Part shown: piece by piece, positions 7,256 through 14,793 of the stretch
How the letters are laid out: every line of letters begins with the position of its first letter
Numbering within the stretch: position 1 is the stretch's first letter
Assembly: GCA_945902745.1 (NCBI GenBank)
Contig: CAMDNE010000027.1
Coordinates: forward strand, 1 to 36,247
Source of the DNA: Chitinophaga pinensis
GTDB lineage: Bacteria > Bacteroidota > Bacteroidia > Flavobacteriales_D > Crocinitomicaceae
Length of the DNA stretch: 36,247 bases
Direction of reading: 5' to 3'
The notes under the pieces: model-generated
The model's input: the letters and a program-made list of their open reading frames with translations, nothing else
The model's database searches: none
Told to the model about the DNA's origin: nothing
Translations under genes and position numbers: made by a program

Positions 7256-8269
7256 TTAATTGTATAATTCAACCATTTGATTTAATCTTGTTATTAAAAT
7301 GTCACGTAATTTTTTTGGTTCAAGCACTTCTATTTCTCCACCAAAAGACAAAATAGAACGAATTAATTCTTCGGAAATCATTACGTTTAATTCAAAACTT
7401 GTTCTGTTCTTTCCTGCTTTTAAAAGTTTTTGAGAAAAATGAAAAGGTTGTGAATCGATGTATTTTGCAGCAACATTATCTGCTTTAAAGAGTATTTTTT
7501 CAGGAGCGCTTTGATTATTTGTTGTAATCCCTACGGAGTATTTGAAATAATTCTCCGCATTAAAATCGACCGGTTTCAAGGCGCTTTCTTCCGTAATTAC
7601 TAAGTTTGTCAACCGATCTAACCCATATGTAATTATATCACTTTTTGATTTATCGTAAGAAATCACATACCACCTATTTCTATATTCTTTGAGTAAAAGT
7701 GGCACAACAGATCTGTTTTTAGATTTTCCGGTAACGAAACTAGCATAATCAAAAGTGACAACCATATTGTTTCGAATTGCTTCTAACAATTCTGGTAAAA
7801 ATTCATTCCCGCCAGATGAAATTGATGTTTCAAATTGCACAAAATGTTCTAAAGCTTTATCACTAGGATTAGAAGAAATAGAAACGCGATCTACAATTTT
7901 ATCGATAGCATTTCCAAATTGTTTAAACATGTCAACATCTCGAAATTGCATCAATGTATTAGCAGCAAATTTAATTGCACTTAAATCTTCTTCAGTAAGT
8001 GGAATATCATTTATTGAAAATTCTGGGTCCTCATAATAATATCCAGCATGTCTTTTACTATATCTTATTGGAGCATCATGTTCCATTTTCATGGCAAACA
8101 TGTCTTTTTCTATTGTTGAATCACAAATATTAGCTCCATCACTAGAACCATACAATGCCTCCTCGCAAGCTTCGCGTAGTTCTTTTTTCGAAGGATGTTG
8201 TTTATATTTATTTCTGATACATCTATCTATAATTCGGTAACGGATCAATGCATTTTTTATGTGTGGCAT
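7256..8269 (-). CDS. WYL-domain transcriptional regulator
   Basis: 337 residues. The N-terminal part (about 1-80) looks like a winged helix-turn-helix (KKELREACEEAL, then STIEKDMFAMK), the usual DNA-binding end of this family. The WYL domain covers about 150-235 and shows VVPLLLKEYRNRWYVISYD at 188-206, with the signature Trp-Tyr at 200-201. The rest (about 255-335) is the WCX extension, ending with a SFGGEIEVLEPKKLRD-type segment. WYL domains bind nucleic acid or nucleotide-like ligands, and such regulators act in DNA-damage, defence and metabolic control. The gene lies 9 bases after the conserved unknown gene and 7 bases before the kinase gene, which implies one operon. The DNA target is not known. 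Confidence 0.92.
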   Translation of the reverse strand: MPHIKNALIRYRIIDRCIRNKYKQHPSKKELREACEEALYGSSDGANICDSTIEKDMFAMKMEHDAPIRYSKRHAGYYYEDPEFSINDIPLTEEDLSAIKFAANTLMQFRDVDMFKQFGNAIDKIVDRVSISSNPSDKALEHFVQFETSISSGGNEFLPELLEAIRNNMVVTFDYASFVTGKSKNRSVVPLLLKEYRNRWYVISYDKSKSDIITYGLDRLTNLVITEESALKPVDFNAENYFKYSVGITTNNQSAPEKILFKADNVAAKYIDSQPFHFSQKLLKAGKNRTSFELNVMISEELIRSILSFGGEIEVLEPKKLRDILITRLNQMVELYN

Positions 8270-8278
8270 AGCTAATTA

Positions 8279-9694
8279 TTAAACCGTCACTTTGGCTTGA
8301 TACCCAAATAACTCATAAAACTTAATTGCTTTTACAACTTCAAAAGGAACATCTTCTTCCCAACTTGAACCGCCAGCTTTGATTTTTGAAAGCACATCAT
8401 CTGACATAATATGCAACAGATTTTTATCATATTCATGAATTGCTTCCATTTTATTATTGTCCTTTAAAAATGTCAGTAAGCCATTTAAATGCTCTGGAAT
8501 TTTTAAATTTTCGAGGTTATACAATTCCCCTGAGTCAACATTTATTGCGGGATACACAAACATTTTTACGTTGTGACCAAATCCTCTACCAAAAGCTTCT
8601 AATAATCCACCTGGTAAATTGTCATAATAACGCTCATCAAAAATCGTATGTAGATTATAGACGCCCAAAAGCAAGCCCATTCTTTTCTCCTTTGTAATGG
8701 AAGCCAAATAATCGACCATTTTATAATGCTTCAAGTAATTTGAAATCATTACTGTATATCCCAAAGAACCCAATAATTCAGCGCGATCAACAAAATCTTT
8801 ATCAGAAATCTTTCCATCTGCTGTTAAATCCTTTAAGGTTAATTCGAATATGACATTCAAATTTTCTTCGGAGACATCTTTTTCTTTTAGAAATTGCTTT
8901 TTACCAACTTCCACCATGTCGATATGTACTTTCGTAACAGGTCTAAAGCGACCCCTTAATAGAAGAATATTCTTCTTATAAAGTGCAGTTGCTGGTTGAA
9001 GTACATTACCACATAAATCAAACATTGTTGCGTCGGTTATTCCTCGCTTCACAAGATTTAATGCAATAATTCTATTGTCGATATTCTCGAAATCTGGTCC
9101 AGAAACACGTAACATGTCTATTTCCATTCGATCACGTGGCAAACGATGAACCAGACTTGTCAAAAATTCATTCAAATCATCGTTGTGGAAATAACAAGCA
9201 TGCACCAAATTTACACCTAAGATCCCCAATGCTTCTTGTTGACCTTTGTGACTATTATCATGCATTTTAATGTGCAAAATAACATCGTTCGGTTTTTCTT
9301 CAAGTCCTAATTGAAAGCGAATTCCAACCCACCCTTGACCTTGATTTGTTTTATGGTAATTGAGCGATTCAACTGTATTACAAAAAGCGAAAAAACGTGC
9401 TTCTTTGTATTTATTTGGAAGACGAAACTTTAACGTTTCATATTCTGTTCCAAGCATTGTCAAAAGGCGTTCTTCACATACATAGCGTGTTGCTTCACCA
9501 TACATGGAATCGGAAACTTTCATGTCATATGCAGACTGTGTATATGCGATTGTTCCTGAACTTCCTCCTGCTTTAAAAAAATTCGCGGCTACTTCCTGCC
9601 CTGCTCCAATTTCAGCAAAACATCCATAAATATCTGGTGTCAAGTTTACTTTTAAAGCCTTTTCCTCTGTCGTTAATCTTCTTTCGTCAATCAT
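8279..9694 (-). CDS. Conserved protein of unknown function (471 residues)
   Basis: I recognise the family by its N-terminus (DERRLTTEEKALKVNL, then FAEIGAGQEVAANFF and AGGSSGTIAYTQSAYDM) but know of no established function. Databases have given it unsupported names such as TonB receptor or nicotinate-nucleotide adenylyltransferase; neither is backed by motifs here. There is no signal peptide or membrane helix, so it is probably cytosolic. Other striking segments are GWVGIRFQLGLEEKPNDVIL, HIKMHDNSHKGQQEALGILG, EIDMLRVSGPDF and LLRGRFRPVTKVHIDM. The last third contains LGYTVMISNYLKHYKMVDYL and GLLLGVYNLHTIFDERYYD. A mixed alpha/beta enzyme is plausible, but that is a guess. It is the first gene of a tight cluster with the WYL regulator (9-base gap) and the histidine kinase. 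A near-match -7 box (TTTATTTG, 9712-9719) lies upstream. Confidence 0.8.
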   Translation of the reverse strand: MIDERRLTTEEKALKVNLTPDIYGCFAEIGAGQEVAANFFKAGGSSGTIAYTQSAYDMKVSDSMYGEATRYVCEERLLTMLGTEYETLKFRLPNKYKEARFFAFCNTVESLNYHKTNQGQGWVGIRFQLGLEEKPNDVILHIKMHDNSHKGQQEALGILGVNLVHACYFHNDDLNEFLTSLVHRLPRDRMEIDMLRVSGPDFENIDNRIIALNLVKRGITDATMFDLCGNVLQPATALYKKNILLLRGRFRPVTKVHIDMVEVGKKQFLKEKDVSEENLNVIFELTLKDLTADGKISDKDFVDRAELLGSLGYTVMISNYLKHYKMVDYLASITKEKRMGLLLGVYNLHTIFDERYYDNLPGGLLEAFGRGFGHNVKMFVYPAINVDSGELYNLENLKIPEHLNGLLTFLKDNNKMEAIHEYDKNLLHIMSDDVLSKIKAGGSSWEEDVPFEVVKAIKFYELFGYQAKVTV

Positions 9695-9740
9695 TTTTTT
9701 TCTACTTGTTACAAATAAACATAATTTATACGCCTAAATG

Positions 9741-10817
9741 TTAATTCGGATCCTGAAAATCAGGATTATTTATAAAATCATAATCTGTCAATGTCAATAA
9801 AAAAGTTTTTAATAAACTCTTTTCTTGTGCATCCAACTGCACTCCTCCTTGAAATGCATATTCAATCAAAGGATCTATTGTTGAACTTGACTGAATTCCA
9901 CTTGAGTAATGTTCAATCACTTGATCTAACGTTGTGAAACGCCCATCGTGCATGTAGGGTGCAGTTAATGCAATATTTCTCAAACTTGGGACTTTGAATT
10001 TTCCATTGTCATTTGCATTTCCTGTTATTGACCCTCGTCCAAAATCAATAAACGATAAATCTAATCCGTTGTTACTGAATTTTTTCACTTGCATCAAAGG
10101 ACCATTGTGACAATGAAAACAATCTGCGCCATTCAAGCTTCTGAAAAGATCGTATCCAGCCCATTCTTCAGGAATAATAGATGTTAAGGTGGCCTGTTCA
10201 CTTGAAGAGAGCGGTAAACTGTTTTCAAACTTATACATCACGTCATATCGAGAGGAACCAGAGATCATTGTTCTTAAAAATTGAGCAATCGACTTCGAAA
10301 CTTTAATTGAATCAATCCCTTCTTCATTGAATGCATTGAAAAACATATTTCTGTAATTCATGTCTGCATTTAATTTTGCAACAGCATTTGGCCAAGACTG
10401 GTGCATTTCAATTGGGTTTGGAACGGGACCAAGAATCTGTTCTTCCAAAGTTTTTGCTCTGCCATCCCAAAAGAAGAAATTCTGCCAACCTAAATTGATT
10501 AAAGCCATTGAATTTCTGTTTCCAAGAATTCCATCTATTCCAAGGGAAAATTGGTTTGGATCAGTAAATGAATTTTCAGGAGCATGACAGGCAGCGCATG
10601 AAATCGTATTGTCTCCACTTAATTTTTTTTCGTAAAATAATTTTCTTCCTAATTCAACACCTTCAACCGTCATTGGATTGTCATCAGGTATAATCATATC
10701 TGGGAAATGAGAAGGAATTTCCAGCACATAAGGAGTCGGAACGTGACCAACCTTATCCTTTTTGCAGGACAGAAAAATTGCGACGCTGATAAAAATGAGT
10801 AAGAGATATTTCATCAA
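9741..10817 (-). CDS. Di-heme cytochrome c peroxidase / MbnH-MauG-like lipoprotein
   Basis: 358 residues. The lipoprotein signal peptide ends IFLSC, with lipid-bearing Cys18. Two c-type heme sites are visible: CAACH (74-78) and CFHCH (233-237). The later segment LTAPYMHDGRFTTLDQVIEHY (284-304) carries the second-heme ligand region; Tyr288-Met289 sit where this superfamily uses Tyr or Met. The segment FFFWDGRAKTLEEQ (114-127) is usual for the family. Classical members reduce hydrogen peroxide in the periplasm, while MauG and MbnH use high-valent heme to oxidise Trp residues of a partner protein. The start codon overlaps the MbnP-like stop (ATGA, 10814-10817), so the two are co-translated. That pairing argues for an MbnH-like role rather than simple peroxide removal. 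An ATG one codon later is equally possible. Confidence 0.9.
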   Translation of the reverse strand: MMKYLLLIFISVAIFLSCKKDKVGHVPTPYVLEIPSHFPDMIIPDDNPMTVEGVELGRKLFYEKKLSGDNTISCAACHAPENSFTDPNQFSLGIDGILGNRNSMALINLGWQNFFFWDGRAKTLEEQILGPVPNPIEMHQSWPNAVAKLNADMNYRNMFFNAFNEEGIDSIKVSKSIAQFLRTMISGSSRYDVMYKFENSLPLSSSEQATLTSIIPEEWAGYDLFRSLNGADCFHCHNGPLMQVKKFSNNGLDLSFIDFGRGSITGNANDNGKFKVPSLRNIALTAPYMHDGRFTTLDQVIEHYSSGIQSSSTIDPLIEYAFQGGVQLDAQEKSLLKTFLLTLTDYDFINNPDFQDPN

Positions 10818-11566
10818 TAAAAGCTTATTGCATCTTTAAAATTTTGAATAACTTTCAAACTTAGTGCTTCTTGACCAGCGGCTGAATGAGAAGAATATTC
10901 CGTTTTTAAATCAATTGTTTGAAGTCCATTTTGCAAGAATTTCTGCATGTCCAATTTTAATGGCAAGGAATATAAACCTGTTCCTGAAGCCGTCCACGTT
11001 ATTGATGGGAACGAAATAGGTTGAATAAATGGATCAGTGCCAATATGGAAAATCACGAAATGATCAAAATTATCAATTCCGTCGGCCAACGTATCCACTT
11101 TCGCTTCCACTTTCATGAAAATATACCCAGGATTCCAATCCCAGTGCATGTCGTTTGCAATTGCAATATTCAATGGATTATCATTGGCAAATGCCGACGG
11201 ATCTTCGTGGTTGTATAGTGGGTCAACGCCAACAAATCCATTGAGAGAAGTATAATCAGCTGGCTTTCCCGGTTTACTAAAAACCAATGTTCCGGTTTGT
11301 CGAAAATCATATAATGCAGCTTGACATAATTCATTTGAACCATTTTTCATGCTTGTAAAATAGCATTTTAGATCTGTAAATTGCACAAGATATCCTTCGG
11401 CAGTTGTAAATGTTTGATCCAACAAAAGTTCGTTTGTGCCAAAAGTTGGCTGCATCGTTACCTTCAAATAATCAACTACAGGAACAGGCTCAGTTACCTG
11501 ATCATCTTTACAAGATGTTAGGATGGCAATAGCAAGTATGATATACAACGTTAATTTTGAATACAT
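10814..11566 (-). CDS. MbnP-like copper-associated lipoprotein
   Basis: 250 residues from ATG at 11566. This start gives a clean lipoprotein signal, LAIAILTSC with Cys19; an upstream TTG-initiated extension is unlikely. The mature domain has a conserved-looking core MHWDWNPGYIFMKVEA (140-155) with Trp142 and Trp144, plus NFDHFVIFHIG (166-176). This W-W-PGY-F-K-E pattern is the hallmark I associate with the MbnP family. In methane oxidisers, MbnP carries a Trp converted to kynurenine by the di-heme partner MbnH and binds copper. Only two Cys remain after the lipobox (68 and 81), fewer than in the four-Cys subfamily. It is encoded just before the peroxidase with a 4-base overlap. A TAAATTTG -7-like box (11573-11580) lies so close that transcripts may be nearly leaderless. 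The metal and the modification are inferred from the family. Confidence 0.82.
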   Translation of the reverse strand: MYSKLTLYIILAIAILTSCKDDQVTEPVPVVDYLKVTMQPTFGTNELLLDQTFTTAEGYLVQFTDLKCYFTSMKNGSNELCQAALYDFRQTGTLVFSKPGKPADYTSLNGFVGVDPLYNHEDPSAFANDNPLNIAIANDMHWDWNPGYIFMKVEAKVDTLADGIDNFDHFVIFHIGTDPFIQPISFPSITWTASGTGLYSLPLKLDMQKFLQNGLQTIDLKTEYSSHSAAGQEALSLKVIQNFKDAISFY

Positions 11567-11661
11567 ATCTAACAAATTTACAAAAACAGAACTTATTTTC
11601 CTTATTTTTAATGACTTTATAAAAATCCATTTCTTATTTAAAATCAATTCAATTAAGCTGC

Positions 11662-14600
11662 ATGTCAACTATCGAAACTAAACCATTAAAAATATTAAAT
11701 GCATCAGCCGGTAGTGGGAAAACGTACAATTTGGTCAAGGAGTATATTTGTTTGCTAATTACAGACGAGAAAGATTTCACGCGTTTTTCGAGAATCATAG
11801 CCATGACCTTTACCAACAAGGCTTCCATTGAAATGAAAACCAGAATTGTAAAAGCACTCGATGAATTAAGTTTCCCAGAAAAATATCTAGAAAAATCAAC
11901 TGAATACGCTTCAAAAATTGCGCTTGAACTGAATATTACCGTTGAACAAGTTCACAATCGATCAAAAAAAGTATTGCAAAATATTTTACACCGTTACGAA
12001 GATTTCTTTGTTATGACGATAGATAAGTTCAATTTAAAATTGATTCGTTCTTTCAGTCGCGATTTGGATTTACCCAACGATTTTGAAGTAATTCTAAATG
12101 AAACAGAAGTAATCGAGCAAGTGGTAGATTTGTTGTTGAATCAATTAGGGAAAGAAAATTTAAAGGATTTAACAACCATCGTTTTTGAATATGCAAAAAA
12201 CAACTTGGACGATGGCGAAAAGTGGAATTTCAGAAGCCAATTGGTTGATTTCGGAAAGATTTTATCGAAGGAAAAAGATCAAGCTACGATAGAGAAATTA
12301 ATGCTCATGGATTTTTCCATTGAACGCAACAAAGAATTAAAAGCGAGTCTCAAAGTAATTTCCGACGACTTTATTTCCAATACAAAAAAGGTTTATGAAC
12401 TATATGAATCACTTGCTTTAGATCCTAAAATGTTGCCAGGTGCGAGTAATACTTTCAATGCAATAGAAAAACTAAAAAGCACCAGTAGCTTTCCAGACAA
12501 ATTATTCACTCCTTCTTTCATTGGTTATGCTTCAAATGAAGTTCCACCGAAGAAGATTTTTCCTTTAGAACTTCGGACGGCTTTATTGGATTTACAAAAT
12601 CAGTTCGAAACGATTGCTCCCAACTATTTCGTTCAAAAGATCTTTTTGAAGAATTTTTATAACATGGCGATGCTCCAATACATGGCAAAAGCATTGGTGA
12701 CAATCAAAAAGGACGAGCAGTTAATTCGTATTTCGGAGTTCAATAAATTGATTTCAGATTTGGTTCGAAATGAATTAGCACCTTTCATTTATGAACGACT
12801 TGGAATCCGTTTTCAAAATTTCTTGTTGGATGAATTTCAAGACACGTCGCGTTTGCAATGGTTAAACATGGTTCCATTAATTCGTGAATCATTATCCAAT
12901 AAAAGTAAGAACCTAATTGTTGGTGATCCAAAACAATCTATTTACCGTTTTAAAAATGGTGTTGCTGAACAATTTGTTGCTTTGCCAGCAGTTTATAATC
13001 CTGAAGAACATCCAACAATTCAAGACCATTCGAACTATTTTGAATCCATGGGACATGTTGTTTCCTTGGAAGAAAATTACCGTTCCTCTTCAACCATTGT
13101 GGAATTCAACAATACGCTATTTCCGAAAATAAAGGAGATGCTTTCTGATGAAGCAAAAGACTTTTACAATTCAATTGTACAAAATCCCATCTCCAAATTG
13201 GAAGGTTTTGTTGATATTCTGTCTGTTCCTGTTGAAAAAGACAACGCAGATTTAGTTCCAGAAATCGTTGAGCGAATTGAACAATGTGTTGCCGATGGTT
13301 TCAAATTGGGTGACATTTGCATTTTAGCTGATTTAAATTTCAAAGCGAATCAGTGGGCTATTGATTTAACGAAAAGAGGTTATAAAATTGTTTCGGCAGA
13401 ATCACTTCTTGTTCAAAATGAAATAAAGGTAAAACTGATAGTTTCTTATTTAAAACGACGGTTGAATCCTTCGAGCAACAGTGAGAAAAAACGATTTGCT
13501 GAACTCTTTTTCAGAATTTTGAAAATTGATTCTTTTGAGAATTACAGAAAGTACCTTGATACAGGGATTAATCCTGATGGCAAAAAATATACGTATTTCA
13601 AAGAAGACGAATTCATCAGAGACTATTTTGGAAATCGAACAACCTTCTTTTGCAAGTTTGAAAACCTGTATGATTTAATTCAGCAGTTCTATAGAATGAT
13701 GAAATGGGATGAATTACAAAACCCCTATTTACACCATTTCGCAGATTTTTCGCATGAATTTGAATTATCAAAGGGTCCAGATATCAAATCTTTCTTGGCT
13801 TATTATGCAGCTCAAAAATCAAAGTTGGCGATTCAACTTCCAGAAAGTGATGATGCGATAAAAATCATGACGATTCACAAATCAAAAGGATTGGAATTTC
13901 CAGTTGTGATCTTACCCTTTGTTGATTTCTCTTTAGAAATCAAAGGAACCGGAAAATTTTTAATAGAAATTGATGATCTCATTGTTTACACAACACTTTC
14001 AAAAGAGAGTCCAATTGATGAAATTGTGAATTTTCAAAGCAAGGAAAAAGCTCAAATTCTGACAGATAAAGTGAACCAAGCTTATGTTGCTTTTACCCGT
14101 CCGATGGAACGCTTGTATATTATGAATTACCACAATTCAAAAGGATTTGGAAAAAAACTACATGAATGTTTCAGTGAATCACAAGGGATTACAATTCATG
14201 AAACAGGTGAGATAACCGCTCAATACGGATCGAAAACGCAACGGATCGTTCAGAAAGAAAAAGCAGCATCGTCTTTCTTTGAACCAAAAAGCATTACTGA
14301 AAATTTATGGTTTCCAGATATTTCGTTGCAAGATCAATCGAGTTTATTGGAAAACAATCTCTTGTCTAAAGAAAGACGTTTTGGAAATCAATTTCACGTT
14401 GCGATGTCATTGATCAATGATAAAACAGCAATTAAAACCATTATTGCTCAACTGGAACAAAGTGGAGAAATTGAGTTAGATTTTGTTCAACCCATTTCAC
14501 AGAAAATTGAATCTATTTTTAATCGGACTGATTTTGATCAATTGTTCACCGATGCATTCGAAGTATTGAATGAGCAATCCATTATTTTGGATGAAAAAAC

Positions 14601-14793
14601 GACCAAGCGTCCAGATAAAATCATCCTAAAAAAGAACGAAACAATTATTCTGGATTACAAAACTGGAATTCCTTCTGCAAAAGATGAAAAGCAAATTAGT
14701 GAATATGTCGCAACACTTCAAAAAATGGAGTATCCAAATGTGAAAGGCTATTTGTTTTATACGGCGCTGAATGAATTGAAGGTGGTTAATTAA
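11662..14793 (+). CDS. UvrD/RecB-type helicase-nuclease (AddA-like)
   Basis: 1043 residues, a superfamily 1A DNA helicase with a C-terminal nuclease. The Walker A motif is ASAGSGKT (14-21), motif Ia is MTFTNKAS, and the Walker B motif DEFQD spans 390-394, followed by VGDPKQSIYRFKNG and the EENYRSS motif. The C-terminal helicase motif IHKSKGLEFPVVILPF and the late segment VNQAYVAFTRPMERLYI complete the set. The last 65 residues hold a PD-(D/E)XK nuclease core: PDKII with Asp985, then LDYKTG with Asp998 and Lys1000. The architecture is that of AddA/RecB, which resects double-strand ends for recombination. The expected AddB partner, often a neighbour, is not in this window. The gene is divergent from the MbnP-like gene, and its stop overlaps the convergent hutU stop. 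No promoter is evident in the 95-base spacer. Confidence 0.93.
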   Translation: MSTIETKPLKILNASAGSGKTYNLVKEYICLLITDEKDFTRFSRIIAMTFTNKASIEMKTRIVKALDELSFPEKYLEKSTEYASKIALELNITVEQVHNRSKKVLQNILHRYEDFFVMTIDKFNLKLIRSFSRDLDLPNDFEVILNETEVIEQVVDLLLNQLGKENLKDLTTIVFEYAKNNLDDGEKWNFRSQLVDFGKILSKEKDQATIEKLMLMDFSIERNKELKASLKVISDDFISNTKKVYELYESLALDPKMLPGASNTFNAIEKLKSTSSFPDKLFTPSFIGYASNEVPPKKIFPLELRTALLDLQNQFETIAPNYFVQKIFLKNFYNMAMLQYMAKALVTIKKDEQLIRISEFNKLISDLVRNELAPFIYERLGIRFQNFLLDEFQDTSRLQWLNMVPLIRESLSNKSKNLIVGDPKQSIYRFKNGVAEQFVALPAVYNPEEHPTIQDHSNYFESMGHVVSLEENYRSSSTIVEFNNTLFPKIKEMLSDEAKDFYNSIVQNPISKLEGFVDILSVPVEKDNADLVPEIVERIEQCVADGFKLGDICILADLNFKANQWAIDLTKRGYKIVSAESLLVQNEIKVKLIVSYLKRRLNPSSNSEKKRFAELFFRILKIDSFENYRKYLDTGINPDGKKYTYFKEDEFIRDYFGNRTTFFCKFENLYDLIQQFYRMMKWDELQNPYLHHFADFSHEFELSKGPDIKSFLAYYAAQKSKLAIQLPESDDAIKIMTIHKSKGLEFPVVILPFVDFSLEIKGTGKFLIEIDDLIVYTTLSKESPIDEIVNFQSKEKAQILTDKVNQAYVAFTRPMERLYIMNYHNSKGFGKKLHECFSESQGITIHETGEITAQYGSKTQRIVQKEKAASSFFEPKSITENLWFPDISLQDQSSLLENNLLSKERRFGNQFHVAMSLINDKTAIKTIIAQLEQSGEIELDFVQPISQKIESIFNRTDFDQLFTDAFEVLNEQSIILDEKTTKRPDKIILKKNETIILDYKTGIPSAKDEKQISEYVATLQKMEYPNVKGYLFYTALNELKVVN

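Noticed and set aside
11567-11668. A TTG-initiated N-terminal extension of the MbnP-like protein
   Set aside because: It would bury the lipoprotein signal peptide behind 34 residues and overlap the divergent helicase start.
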